NCBI GenBank assembly: GCA_034008185.1
Contig: CM067082.1
Span: 122,885,988-122,949,987 of the forward strand
Reading direction: 5' to 3'
Length of the DNA stretch: 64,000 nt
From: Gorsachius magnificus
Lineage: Eukaryota > Chordata > Aves > Pelecaniformes > Ardeidae
The notes beneath the pieces are model-generated. The model searched no databases and was not told the DNA's origin. It saw only the letters and a list, made by a program, of their open reading frames with translations. Made by a program: the position numbers and the translations under genes. Numbering within the stretch: position 1 is the first letter of the stretch; every line of letters begins with the position of its first letter. This document shows, piece after piece, positions 36,466 through 49,659 of the stretch.

Positions 36466-39400
36466 ACTGACAAGGGCCTGCCCACCCTGCCTGCTCGGGG
36501 ACAGATGCCCTCCGAGGTGGCACCATGCTGGCACCCCTCATCCTCATAAAGACATGCCTTTCATTTACACAATATACAAGTTAGTTAGGACCTGGACACC
36601 TCCTTTTGCACTTCCCCTATAGCTCCTGCAGGATGATCAAGGTGAAACCAGTCTGTTCTCCAGGAGTCTTTTATCATAAGGGTTATGCTAACCTGCAGAC
36701 ATTGGAAGAACACCAAGGTGCAAAGACATTCTTGTTTCTAGGTATGTAGAGAGCTACAGACTTGGGAAGATATATCCTCCTGAGAATCCATACCACCTCC
36801 TGGGACAAAGGAAACCAGGAGAGAAAACATTTGTATTTATATCTCTAGACAGAGCAAATTGTTACTTGTCAGCTATCCTAACCATGTGACATGTTCCACC
36901 TTACAGGAAGCCGGCATCACACCAAGGATCATGACCTTCACAAATTGTGTATGTAAGCAGTGCCTTGCACATTTAATTTGGAAGCATTTGTGGTCCCCTG
37001 TAAAGGACAGAGCCCAGCTCAGGACATTGGCAGTCAACCAGCCGGATGACTGCAAACAGCCTTCGTGTTTCTACCTATAGTCCAGGTCCGGAAGTTGATG
37101 GAGGTGTGAGGTCTGAGCTGCTGAGGTTGCACAGGCATGAACAGAAAGTGAGAAACTAGCTTTAAAATGCAAGTGGGGAGCAAAGAGGGATTTGAGACCT
37201 AGAGAGGAGATTTGAGACCTAGAAGGGTATTATGGTGGGATCACTCCATGAAAACAGTCACTGGGTTTTAAACAGGGAGGGAGCAGAGGTTAACAGCTGG
37301 AAAAAGAGTGACATTAAACCAAGCTGCATCGTCTAGGAAACATCTTATGGTATGCACTAAGAAAGGTATCCAGCAATTACATTCAAAATCATGTTCTATG
37401 TTTGATTTTTTTTTGTGGTTTTTGTTTACAGTCTTGTGCCTGACTTAAAGTCTGACTTAAACTCTTAAGCAAAGCAAATAGGTGTGTTTAAGACTAAATC
37501 CTAAAGAGGCATACCTCATCATCTTTCCACAGGCTTGTGGTGCTGGTTCCTCACACCCAGGGGCCACCTCCCTGCCTGAGATACAGCCCAAGGCACACTT
37601 CTGCAAACAAGCGGGAGCAAACCTTTTTGCAGAATTTATTACTTTAGTTTTTAATGCATCTCTCTGTCTTCTTTGCACAGATGGATATCTCTCACCTGCT
37701 TTTATTTCTGCCTTCCTGCTCTTCCTCTCTTCCTTTAGCAATATAATTTCTCCTTCTCATGTCAAGTGACTTTTGCCTTTTCACCCACCTTCTTCTTCCT
37801 AGACTTGAGACCCTGCTCATACCAATGTACAACTGTGAAACTATCCATCACCTTTAGTTAAGTAGTCTTGATTTATTCACTGTGAGAAAATAATTTCTCT
37901 ACACTGATTTCTCCAGTACCAAGCTTCGCCTAGTGCTTCTCATGTCCATTGACACAACTATAGTACATGCCCTAGTAATACCTTTCTGACTCTTTACTTT
38001 TTTTCCCCAATACCAAGGGTGGATAAAAGTTGCCCTTCAAAAACACTTTTTAACATATATTTCCCCACGTCCTTCCTTTATTTAGGAAAAAGAAAGTGCA
38101 TAAATCCAAATAAATAATGGGATCACAGAGCACTGGCAATGGAAAAAATAGAAAAGACATGAAGGTGCGTAGGGTGGTGGATTTCTGCATTGCCTTTCAC
38201 TTTGGGGAAAAAAAAAAACCTTTTGACTTGTCAAAAAATCCCCTTCCCTCCTACAGGTTGAAAACAAAAAAATGGCCAATTTTTTCCACATCATTTCTTG
38301 CTGATCTGTGCGGCCCTTGGAAAGTCAGAGGTGGTACTGCTCAGATGCAGCTATGCTGGCTGAACTTCGGCAAAAAGCTAGTGCATCTTTTGCTTTCACT
38401 GTACTCAATTTCCCAAAGTACTCTTGGCCCCTCACTTTCAGGAACATTAAAATTCATTGAGTTTAACTATTTATTTTTTTTTATTAAAAAGGGAAAAATG
38501 TCACACTTTTTTAGCCTGTGATTTGGAAGTACTTGTTTATTTATAGACTCATTTGTTGTCTAAAAGCATTTCTTTTACATAATTGCTTCTTCAGACTGTT
38601 TGCTTATGTTGATCAGAAAATGTATTTTGGAAGATTAGGTCATTTGTACTTGTGCAAATCTGAGCAATAATTCAAGTAAAGCAAGGTCAGTTTGAATGAA
38701 TACCACATCTAGCACAGAGATAAACCTATTAAATTAAAATCACTGAATGTTAAGACTCCGCTGATAATGTACTTACAGTGGAAAATGTCAAATGAAGATA
38801 CTTTCTATTTACTAATTTATGTCAATGCCAAAAAGATGAGATGAAATTCCCTTTAGAGTTGAAAGGTGGTTAGTACATATCAGAAGGTAAAATAGGAACT
38901 GATTTCCAGTTGGCAGTAAGTTACTGCTACTTCTATCAGTCGTTGTAAATAGCTCATAGTTGAATGCTTTAAAAAAAAACAAAACCAAAAATCCAAGAGT
39001 GGTAAACAACCCAGCCAGCCAACCAAAAGAGTAATTACATTTGTAGAATCTATTATGTGGCTTTTGAAACAATGTGATAATTCTGTCCATAATATTGGAG
39101 TTTCAATAACTCATGGACAAACACATAATTTCATATGTATATCTCAGGTCTGCAAACTTTACATAGATGCTTAACTTCACACATGAGAGTAGTTCTGCTG
39201 AATGCAGAGCTGTAGTCCTCTTCTGCCCATGGAGGTCAAACTGTTCTTTCATTTGTAATAGTCAGAATTTGTTGATAATCATGACATGGGATGAATGATT
39301 TTCAGGTTGTTTGCAAAATGTTTGTGTTAAAAGTTTTGATACCTAAATTGCACAGTATTGTCTTTGTTTCTCCCATGGATGACTGAAATGGGAACTTATT

Positions 39401-41055
39401 CAATGCAAATACATCCATCCTCAGTGTTTCAAGAAAATTCAGAAGTATATGCTTCAGCTAAAGAATGTACTCAAAGGCTTTGCTAAATGAGGTCCCAATG
39501 AGTAATAGAGCAGAGCTGCATGATGGTCCTTTTGATAAACATTCGGCTCTGCTAAAACTGGAGTATTTCACAATTTTTCTATATGCACAGAAATCTTCCT
39601 TAACAGCTGAAGGCACTGGCCAGCAGGAAGCCCAGGAACAAGAATGAGTGGACCTGGGGACCAGCTGCATGAAGAGCCTTCCATCAGGCTTCTCACTCCT
39701 CAAAACCTTTGTGGGTGCAAGGCAGGGAGGAGATTCGGCACATTTGCAGTAGGTATGCTCGTGAGTTCATAAATCCTGGGGCAATCCCACGAGACTCGAG
39801 TTCCTCAGTCCCTTGGGTGATGGGAAAGAACAAGCAAAGATGTGAGGCCACAGGTCAAGTTGCTACTTCTGTTTATAAGCTGCTTGTAGGCATATTTTAC
39901 CTACGCATTTATGTGTATGTAGAAATACATATGCATATAGAAAAAAACCTGTAGCTGTAGCCAGTGCGTGGGTGGAGGACCCCTGTCAGTACAACAGCCA
40001 CAGGATGTAAAAAATTCCTCTCCTGATAGGAACCATGTTGTTTAAAAATTGAGTTGACCCATTTTTGATCCTCTTTCCCACAATCTCGGTGCTAGGAAAA
40101 CACTTCCCGACGATTTGCGCCACAGGCTGGCCTTTGGCGAAAGCCCCATGTCCAGCAGCCTGCTGCCCGGCCAGCCCACTCAGGACGCAGCCACCTGACC
40201 ACCCTGGCACGCACCGGGTATGACATGTGGCACAGCACTGCCTCACACGTTCTGCTGGGCTGCGGATGTAGCCATCCTAATTCATCACGCCTGCCATTTG
40301 CTCTGTGATGCTACAGTTGTCTTTTACACAAACAGACCCTCTTGACTTCCCAAGACATGGCAGCTTCTTTTCTGCCCCAGTAAAACCTCCTGTTAGTCAG
40401 GGGATGGCAGCAGTCCCAATGCCGAGAGATGTTTCGTCCACAGAGAGGCTGCGTGGTTTTTCTATACTTGGTTCATCAAGAAGGGATAAGTCATAATTTG
40501 TAAAACAAAATTGAGTTTAAATAAATTTTCGTGATGCATTCTGCTTCAAGCATCCCCTAAAATGTATCACTTAAAGCTAGCATTAGAAGAAAATGCTATT
40601 AAGAGGGCATAAGGTAAACTCATTTAGTTGCTCAAATTGTATAACACAATGAATTAATATGGTAATGCATCTTCAGAGACCAGAAGTAGATAATAGAGGT
40701 GAGCAGAGGTTTTCTAGCTCGGCTTCAGAAAGGCAAAAGTAATTTATCATTCTGCTGCAGTTTTGGAGGGAAGCATTTCTCATTTCTTCTGACTCTCCCT
40801 CTGAAATTCTCTTAGTTTCATTTTTAAACCACCTGGTTTTTGAGGTTTTGCTTTCTTCTTATTTCAGACAGAGCTCCTATTGAATTCAGCCATACGTAGC
40901 TTCCCCAGGAGAGGCAGCAAGCACCACGCACTTTTAGTTTCAACCTTGTGCTTACAGCCTGTAAGGGGCTGCAGGAACCCAGGACTTGCCTCTCTGGGGC
41001 AGTCAGCTCACTTGTCCAACTGGCATAAGCAGTCTACGGAAAGAATAAAATAATC
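36466..41055. other. Unique non-coding DNA
   Basis: No gene recognised. A long pyrimidine-rich tract at about 37690-37802 ends in an acceptor-like TTCTTCTTCCTAG, but the following sequence stops quickly in the frames I read and no exon is supported. The 38460-39150 part is AT-rich without known repeat wording. Confidence 0.4.
37189..37224. repeat. Two-copy 20-bp tandem duplication
   Basis: GATTTGAGACCTAGA occurs at 37189-37203 and again at 37209-37223, a period of 20 bases, with AGAGG before both. Confidence 0.85.
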
Positions 41056-41078
41056 TTTTTTTTTTTTTCTTTTTTTTT
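41056..41078 (+). repeat. Poly-T tract
   Basis: Thirteen T residues, one C, then nine T residues. Followed by CTGTTGGCAG it looks like an acceptor, but no supported exon follows. Confidence 0.9.
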
Positions 41079-42819
41079 CTGTTGGCAGGGTCAGGGCAAT
41101 ACTCCAGCTATGATCGTTGTTCTATGAATAACCCAACTCCTTTTCTTCATGGCCACACAAATACACATTATGTCTTTATTACTTACATGCATTGTCCTAT
41201 ATGAGCCTATTTTTAATTAATAGAAAACAAAGCCCTTTTGACCTTATCCACAGGAAATTTTGCCTCATTGATGCTAGCCATAAATTAATCTAGCATAGCC
41301 TGAGAGTCCAGCATGTTTCTCTCAGGTAACATTCACTCAAATATTAAACTATGAAATAGAGAAAAGAAGGGAAATCCTGTTACTAAAACATTGGCATCAA
41401 GACAGACTCTGTAATTGCTAAAAGGCATATCAGAGAGAGGCATTTTATTGTGCCATAATAGTTGCAGAAAGTAGAGAAAAATACCTGATACCATTGAAAC
41501 AGAGCGAAATTTTAGCAATGCAAAATCTAGTTGCCCAAATGGGAATGTCATCCGATGCTATAGTGAGGCAAACATCTTCAAAGGAATTCAGTGGAGAAGA
41601 AAAACCTTTACAGTCGAGAATAAAAGCTGCTGTACAAATATATAATAATTAACCTCACTAATTTGTCTGTATAATTGGATAGCCTCTTTGGTTTTCCTTT
41701 TGTTTTTTTGACTTCAAGCAGGGCACAGCAGTAGCAATACAAAATATTTTACTTTGCCTTATGTATGCTCAATGCTGGCAAACAGTAGATATCTCCTCAC
41801 AAATGAGCTGTCACAAATTACTCCTTGTTTGGTGGCGACATCCTTGGTCTACATCATAGCTACAGGAAGCCTAATCAATTATGCTCCTAAAATGAAATAA
41901 GAGCTCCATGGTGCCAGGGGCATAGCTCATAAAATTAATTACAAGGCAAGTTTACATATTGAAGTACCAGTTTATGGAGGGACTAATAACTTTTGATGAG
42001 AATTTGACAGGATATTACTCACAAAGATTATGAAAACAGAAAAAACATTTGCAACTGGCTACGCAGGCAGTGGCTTGCGTCTCGCAGCTGTACACCCCAG
42101 TCGTCACCCCGGGTTTGTCCCTTTCCTTTGTCAGGTGCAGACAGGTACCCAACAATACCGCAATATCACCACCCATGCAGAGAGCACAGACCCGTCCCCC
42201 TTAGCTGCCCACATCCACTCAGGCAATGTCTTCACCTCTTTGCCTCTCTTTCCTACAATTCTATGCTACTGCCTAGGAAAATCTGTAGATTATGGCAATG
42301 TGGAGGAAAGCTATTTTTTTTTTAAGACTGGGCAACCCCTACAATGAAAAAATGGGATGTTATTAGTGGCTGCAGTGAGGACAAGGCTGCAGGGTGAGCT
42401 CTGGGTTCTAGCCAGGAGCGAGACTTCGCAACCGCCCCGACCTCGGGGCATGTCCAAGGGCTGATAATGAGAAATAGGATTACTCAGGCATTGGTGTTTG
42501 CTCAACTGTGGAGCATAAAAATGTAAAAGGTGAATAGTGACAGATGGCAGATCTTTGGGGGAAACAAGTAATTTTAATGGTAGAAGCAAACAAAGCAAAT
42601 CGTGGCATGGATTAATGTGGAGCCTTTCACGCAAAGATTGAAAACGTGTTGCTAGTCAGCCCACCAATTGGATGACAAGGCAGGTAAATACTGGCATAAC
42701 CATTACGCCGCTGGCTAAACTGAAGCACCAAAAGGGCAAGCACCTTGCTGGTATACTGCAGCCCGAGGCAATAAAGCAGGAATTCCACGTCCAGCAGTGG
42801 GTGCCAGCCACCGGCTTTC
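41079..42819. other. Unique non-coding DNA
   Basis: No gene recognised. The part at 41880-42010 is AT-rich with TTAATT cores (ATAAAATTAATTACAAGG) and could be regulatory. The frames at 42030-42634 overlap on opposite strands. Confidence 0.4.
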
Positions 42820-43700
42820 ACCCCGTTCGCTGAGTCACCTGGTCTGGCTAAAGCTGTTTAATGAATTGCCTTTATGAAGCTTCGAGACACTGAGACCCAC
42901 GTAGAACATCAAATGATGAATAGCCTGCCTCAGAGATGCCATTCATAATCAAATCTTAAATGTAATTCAGCTGAATGGAGTCATTGCTCTTCTGTGTACC
43001 ATTTCCAAGCCCTGATGATGGTCTCTGTGAACTGGCACCGTACCTTCTCCTGGAAGACAAGCTGTGAGCTATCCTGCACAGGAGCTCACGAATGAGCTGC
43101 ACAAACCCATGCTGATTAACTCATCACAGAAAGGGATACAAGAGACACGAGATGTGTGAAACCAGGGTGTGTGTCAGGGTGTGCACGCCTGTGTGTAAGC
43201 ATCTTAACTTTTGAATGCAGTGGCCAGTTTCAAGCAGGCACAAACCACAGGTAGCAATCCGGGAGACTGTGCTTTCCCAAGGATTGAGTATGGGGAAACC
43301 AGGTTGCTGAGCAGGCAAGAGGGGGACCCCATCCATGCCCTGTTTGGGAAAAAAACTAAACGACGGGCCAAGGCCATCGGCCAGAAAAGTTGAAAGGAAA
43401 GTTTTACAGCACCTTAAAGCAAATCATTCAATTCCCAAGCACAAAGTACAAGCGTGTTCTTTAAATTATCATTACAGAGTTCCTTGTTATTTTGACTGGG
43501 CAACAGATTTTCATTTAAATGGAGGTCTCCTCAGAAGTGCAGAGGGGTCTTTGGGGAGGTGCAAGGGAGGAAAAATGTAATTTTTCAGGCTCCAAGTGTT
43601 CTTTTGTGTTTTATAAACAGCTGAGTGACAGCCCAGTGATTAATAAGTTACATAAATAATTATAAGCGACATGTAGCTGAATCTAGTCCACATTCCAGAC
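42820..43700. promoter_or_regulatory. Candidate conserved non-coding tracts
   Basis: Two parts stand out from the surroundings. At 42840-43010, GTTTAATGAATTGC, CATAATCAAATC and TGTAATTCAGCTGAATGGA lie close together. At 43590-43700, CAGCTGAGTGACAG, GTGATTAATAAG and AATAATTATAAGC combine an E-box, a TGACAG (MEIS/TGIF-type) core and TAAT cores. No open frame or transposon explains them. The call rests on motif density alone. Confidence 0.2.
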
Positions 43701-43948
43701 ATGGTACATTAAATAAAGAGAATTCTGCTCTTCCCCCCAGAAGAAAATTTATCTGGCAACAGCAGATAAATCAGAAATGATACTGTTAAAGCACATCCAG
43801 TGCTTTGGAGAGACAGCTCATCAAAACCAGAAGTTTCTACTGAACCCACTTTCTCAAGCAAATTGTTTCATTTACTTCAGTCCTACCTTATACTCATTCG
43901 GTATAAAAAATTACTTTCTTCCTTTATTCATCCTCTCTGGTTGAGCTT

Positions 43949-43977
43949 ATTATTTACCCAGAATGTGGGTAAATAAT
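43949..43977. repeat. Perfect inverted repeat, 12-bp arms, 5-bp loop
   Basis: ATTATTTACCCA (43949-43960), loop GAATG, then TGGGTAAATAAT (43966-43977). The arms are exact reverse complements. Each carries GTAAATAA, which fits the forkhead core RYAAAYA, so this could be a pair of opposed FOX sites or simply a hairpin. Confidence 0.93.
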
Positions 43978-44933
43978 GCTCTGTGAAGACAAGTTTTGTA
44001 CCGATACAGCCTCATGCATAGGAAGGTAAATGCTAGTTTGCAGTACTGACACTGGAGCTCACTGGGAGGCTCATCAGATGTGTTTAATTGATCATGTTTT
44101 ACAGCACCATCAAGAAATGCAAATTGAATTGGTCTCCTTCCCTTGGGTTAGGCACTGAAAGAGACAAAATAAAAGACAGTGCCTGCCTATGTTTTCTGAT
44201 GTAAAGACACATTTACAGTACATAGGAATTGAGCAGTATCTCTTTAAGTTGTTCCTGAGGTTTTTAAGGCACCACAGCTTTCCACAGCAAAACGTAAGAA
44301 GATGTAAGAGAAAAAAGTCTGGCCCAGCACAGTGCCATAAGGTTAGGAAACACCCTGGTGTGAAACCTGGCTGCGCCCCAAGCTCTCCTCGTTGTGTGGA
44401 GGGCAAGGATGTGACCTCTGATTAGAAAGTAGTATGATGGGAGAGATCCCAGTATTCAGAAAACATTGAGAAGTATTTTGAAATGTGTTGAAGACAATTT
44501 AAAAGTACTAACTAATGCTTAGCGCTTCTCTTCCCCCCAAAATACCTTTTGTATGCGTTATTCAGGGGTCTTTATGTGACCGGGATCCTCTGATATGCCT
44601 CTCCTTTTCTGTGAGTGCTTCATGCCTTCCTTTCTCTTACAGGAAAAGGGGGTCACACAAGGAGCTACTTTGGTCTGCATTCATTTATGTCATTTTTATA
44701 TTACAAAACTGAGTGGTTTTCTACATTTTGGAGTTCTAATGAGCTTGTGGAAATAATAAAAAAGAAGAATTCTGGTAACAAACACTGTTCTTTTTGTGAA
44801 CTTCAATAAAACACTGATCATCTGGTATATCATCCTAGCAGACAGTAGCCACATTTCCAAGAAATGTGGTTACTTCAATAATGAAAGTGTGCTTTTAATG
44901 ACTTAGATTGTGAAGGAGGCATCATTTCTTAGA
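43978..44933. other. Unique non-coding DNA
   Basis: No gene or repeat recognised. Short frames at 44110-44425 overlap on opposite strands. Confidence 0.4.
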
Positions 44934-44990
44934 TTCATAGATTTTAAGGCCAGAAGGGACCTGAATGATCATCAGCTCCTAGTTCCCTTG
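44934..44990 (-). mobile_element. Short relic of an ancient CR1 LINE
   Basis: TAGATTCATAGATTTTAAGG, then CCAGAAGGGACC and ATGATCATC, is the antisense 3' end of an old CR1 lineage widespread in reptiles. Only about 55 bases are recognisable before the match is lost. Confidence 0.65.
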
Positions 44991-47459
44991 TAAAAACGCC
45001 ACAATTGTTTTCACTGCTGTTCCTGAAGCAAATACTTTGCTTCTGGTGAAGCTAAGCACAGCTTATTCCGAAGTGGATTTAGTTGTAGCTGGTTTTGTTT
45101 AGTGACAGCGCTTAAACTTTCTGTATTTACATTCAATTGCATCTTCATTCCTTTTCTTGCACTTAGGACAATTTAACATTTTAAAGGCAGCTGGTTGACA
45201 GCAAGAGGAACACTAAGATTTGACTCCAAAACCATACACAGACACTTACTTCAATTAAATTTCAGCAGAGCATCCCCAGAACAGGAGTATTGTGCTGTTA
45301 TTTTCCAGTTACCACTCCTGGCAGGAGCAGCATTGACGCTGGTGGCATCATCAGCAGGGGCAGCCACCAGCTTTTTGCTGGGCCATGTATCACTTCAAAA
45401 TGGGTTGCATGCTGGGATTAGCTCATCAGCCTTTCTGAGGATCAGATCACATATTCAGGGACTCCTTTTTTAAGGGTTTCTCATACAGGAACATTTTGGC
45501 CTAAAAGCTCCTGCCTGGAACCTGAAGAAGCAGAGAACTTGCCAGCACATCTTATCCATGTCTTGCCTGCCCCCTCCCCAGGGTACAAGGATGAGCACTT
45601 AGTCAGCCCTTGCTTTCCAAGCTGTGGCCGTGGGCAGGGAAACCCTGCCAGCACCCATGAAAGAATCTTATCTTCCTGACTTACTTTCTTTTTTAACTAA
45701 CCCTGATGTCTTGTTTTCCCCAGTGTACATAAAGGCCTCCTGGCAGAAATGTCACCTTTAATCTGCTCTTTATACTTCTGTAGCACATGCTAGTGACCCC
45801 TATTTTATTTTGCAAACTTCACCCTGACACAGCATCAGCTTAATTCCCTCATTTAGGTTCTAGCCAAGCAAAACTCACCTTGTTTTCATCTCTTGTAATT
45901 CATTCAAAGCTCTTCCAAGAACTTCCAAGATTTATTCTGTCATTTTAATCTGTCTGGGGAAATAGATTATCCAAACAGATGCACACTTTATTTTTAGTTT
46001 CTGATTTGTAAGCTGCAGTAAAAGTGGAAAAAATGCAATCTTCAGTAGTAACTGAAATTTTCAGGGAAATTCTGATCCATCTCAGTGACTGTATGAGAAA
46101 TGCAATCAAACAAGGCAAGAGCTCAAAATATACTGGGGAGATGTGGGTGAGAGAGGAACATTTGCTTGTTTATTATGGCACAGAACTGCTGTGCAGAACA
46201 AACCTCTCTCTTCTAAGGCTTCAAGTTCATTTCAAAAATAAAATCCTCCAGCAACTGATGGAGATGCCATATAACCACATCAAGTGTCCTCTAACTCCTT
46301 ATATGCTGTTTTTGAGGCTGGTTGAAAAATGAACCCAAGTATGAATTTCAAATGTGTCTTTTTGTCTTGCCACACTGCACATCATAGTATTGTTCTATTA
46401 AAAGTAGCTTTCAGGAGAAAAGCTCAGAAGACAACATGCTGCAGATCATGTGCAAATTGTTACAACCACTTCAGTCGCATATTGCAATTTTTAAAGGTTT
46501 TAACTTTAGAGACAATGAATGGATCTTATGAAAATGAAAGCCATAGAAATAAATCATCCATCAGTAATGAAAAAAAGAGAATGATATAATTTCTATTTGT
46601 CAAGGTATAATGATGTCACCACCCATTTATCCTCTGCACTTAAAGGTTGAAGCTGTTTAACAAATCTCTCCTGAGCCACATACATCTGTTGCTTTAATGG
46701 TGGCTATAGCAAAGCTTTCTGATTAGTTCACACATCATTCATCAATTAGAACAGAAGGTAAAAGTTATTTCTCCCTACCCACAGTGCTTCATTAAAAAAA
46801 TATCCTTTAATGTAATGAACGACAGCAGCATCGAGAAATAAATAAGATGAGAAATGGTGCCTTAGGAGGTCACTCTTTGAAGAATTCCAACTTTTTCTAG
46901 AGCAGAGGGAAATGAGGAGACATGGGCAGAGGGGGACTCAACATCTGGCACGAATACAGGCTTTTCTGTGGCTCAACACAGTGGCTATTAGTACAACCAG
47001 ATACATACGCTACGTTACACACCGCTTTACAAAAGAAATTACTTAATAATAGGATTGCAGTGCTACTTACATCAGAGTTTGCATTGAGTTTTGTCCATAT
47101 CGGTAATTTATCCTCAAAACTCTTGCAAAGCAGAGTGGAGTATTTTAATAAACTCTAAGCAATTCCAACAAGGAAGCTGAGCGATTTTTCCAGGTTTTCA
47201 TACGAATCTTTAGCTCAGCAATTTTGTTCTTTTACAATGCATATGCTGAAAGATAGAATTCCTATTCCTCCAAATGTATTAGCAAACAGCTCTCTGGGTA
47301 GACAAGTAGGATATTCAGCTGAAGGTGGAAGATACAGATCCTGTTTTCAACAATTTATTCAAAGAGAGCAGCAGCAACTGAAGAGACCCATTGTGCCCCC
47401 TCCAAAATGGCATACAGCCTTATCTCCATGACCTGTAGCCATGCAGGTAGTGAAGGCTT
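44991..47459. other. Unique non-coding DNA
   Basis: No gene recognised. The 102-codon + strand frame at 46024-46332 and the 92-codon frame at 45195-45473 have no recognised motif, no splice or Kozak support, and lengths expected by chance. Confidence 0.4.
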
Positions 47460-47565
47460 TCCTTGAGGAGAGGGGACTGTAACTGCCTTCAGGGAGAAGA
47501 GCAGGTCTGAATCCAGATTCCCCGGTTTAGGTAAGTGCCCTAACCACTAGGCTACTGGGTAGTCA
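47460..47565 (-). mobile_element. MIR-like tRNA-derived SINE relic
   Basis: On the - strand the sequence holds TAGCCTAGTGG (+ strand 47544-47554), a full match to the Pol III box A, followed by TTAGGGCACTTACC as in amniote MIR/CORE-SINE heads. GGATTCAGACC (47504-47514), a decayed box B, comes about 30 bases later. Downstream it reads CTGCTCTTCTCCCTGAAGGC before similarity fades. It lacks a paired acceptor stem, so it is not a tRNA gene. Family assignment is from memory of the pattern. Confidence 0.6.
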
Positions 47566-49659
47566 GCATGAATCTAGCCCAAGGCTTTCTCTTAGAAGGG
47601 CCCCAAAAGGAACATTTTTTTTTTCTGTTTTTCTTTTTGCGTCTCAGGTAGGACATCCTGTGTTAAATGAATCCATTTTATAAGGAAGGGGTTGAGGATG
47701 AGATTTGGTTTGCCATTTTAAGTAATAATAGCAACTACTGATTCAATACAAATTGAATTCTTTTTCTTCATTTGGTTTGTCCAGTAAACCAAAACATTAG
47801 GCTCAAGTCAGGTATTCATTTGTGACACAGCTGCTGCAATTACAAAGTTAGCTGCCCTACCTGGTTTACCCTGCATCAAACATGGTGAATAGTTACAAGC
47901 ATAGACAACAGGACCCCTCGGGGTGATTAAAATGAACATATTTTCATTTTCCTGGAAATGGACCTGGAGCAGTCAGAGGGCCGGTTACAACACCCCACTT
48001 CAAGGACAGTAATGCACGGCAGCGGGATGGGAACGTGGGCAGCCCCAGCTGCCTCCCAGGCAGATCCGTGACAGTGGCCCAAGCTCCGCGCATTGCTCCA
48101 GCCACAGCTGGTTTCAGCTAGACCGGCTTTGCACAGCCCTGCCCTCATCGTCTTAGCAACTTCTTACAGCTGTCCAGTCTGAAAGTCAAAGCATGTTTTT
48201 TTCTTTTTCACAGTGCCACCAGTAACATTAGTGTAAACCCTGAACTCATTTGTTTCCCACCGTAACTTCATCAGTGGTAATTATTTCAGCTGAGGAAAGA
48301 AATCTAACTGGAGACCGAGCCCACCACCCATTTAGTGGAAAAGATACAGGACTGGGCTCTAAGCTGCTGAGTGCCAGGGCACGATAAGCGCAGGAGCAAT
48401 CTCCTTTTCAGGAACAGCACTCACCAGCTTTGGTACATGGCACTCACCTGAAGCCAGGAAACACTTCCAGGCTCTTGCCAGCATCCCTGTGACTGTCATC
48501 CCTATTATAGCCTCTCCATTGGCTTTGCAGAGCTACAGCAGCCCTAGTGAAGTACATAAAATCTGTGCAAGCTGGGGGTGGATTTTCCATCAATCCCAAT
48601 GGGCTTATGCTGGTGTAAATTGATGGGAAATTAGAGTTAGAGGCAGGACATCTATTATCGATTGCGATGCAGAAGGCAGCAATCTTGATTTTCAGTTTCC
48701 TAATTGAATTTTCTTTAAGAAACAGTCAGTGGAATCAAACCAGCAGACAACTTGGCCATATCTTTTGTTTATAGTCTCTCTCAGTTAGAAAGCGCAGTTT
48801 ATGGTCTGAGTACCAGTCATGCTGACTGTACAGTTGTCAGCACTCAAAACACTGTTGCTGACTCAGTCCAGGTTCAGTTTTGCCACCCTTAGGAGAAGCA
48901 TCCAGGGAAACACTTGGTACGGGCTGCCATATATTTTCCCCATGTGATCACCCTGGTCTGGTAGGGATGGGGTGGAGCGGGAGATGAGATGACCCCATTC
49001 ATTCCCCATAAATGGGATGATGTCTCAGCCACCATTTCTTACACAGAGCTGGGAAGAGACAGACGGAGCTGTGCCCTCACAATCAGTTTTGAGCAGAGAT
49101 GAGCAAAGCTATCACCTAGCCACCTCCCTGAGATCCGTGGTTTCAAGTAGTTGACAATGTCAGCCTGCGACTGAGGAAGTTTGACAAATTAAGCAGGATG
49201 CTGTAAATCTTCATCTCCATTTCCTCCAGAGTGAAAAATTTCTGAAGAGCACTCATGGCCACAGGGGATGGCCAGGACCACTCCTCTCTTCTGAAACATG
49301 CAAGGAACTAAAGCTTGCTCAGAACCATCTCACCCTTCCTGGCTTTATGCAATGCATTAATTAATCCCACATTAGCATAGGGATGGACTTCCTCCCATTG
49401 TGGGTATCTTCTTCCATCTGTAATTTCCATTCTCTTGAAAGCTACTTAGAAAAAGCATTGTTTCCTATTGATCAACTAGGATTTTCATTATGCCCATGGG
49501 TTATGTATGTAGAGTAGACGGCACACAAATGTGACATTCTAATGCTGATTGCACTTGGTTTGCTCCCATTTGTTACCTATTGATTTTCAGAGCTTTGGTA
49601 TAACCATGCTTGCAGTTAGTAAAAACCCCTGTGTCCCAGTGGAATGACACAGGTTAAAC
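47566..49659. other. Unique non-coding DNA
   Basis: No gene recognised. At about 48333-48360, TTTAGTGGAAAAGATACAGG and ACTGGGCTC faintly recall a MIR head in + orientation, too little to call. Confidence 0.4.

Noticed and set aside
37690..37815. Long pyrimidine tract ending in an acceptor-like TTCTTCTTCCTAG
   Set aside because: No open exon with a donor or a stop plus poly(A) signal follows convincingly.
46024..46332. 102-codon + strand frame that looks fairly protein-like
   Set aside because: No family recognised, ATG context is poor, and no splice sites bound it; within chance expectation.
47504..47554. A tRNA gene suggested by box A and box B like words
   Set aside because: No acceptor or anticodon stem pairing, and box B is decayed; it fits a tRNA-derived SINE.
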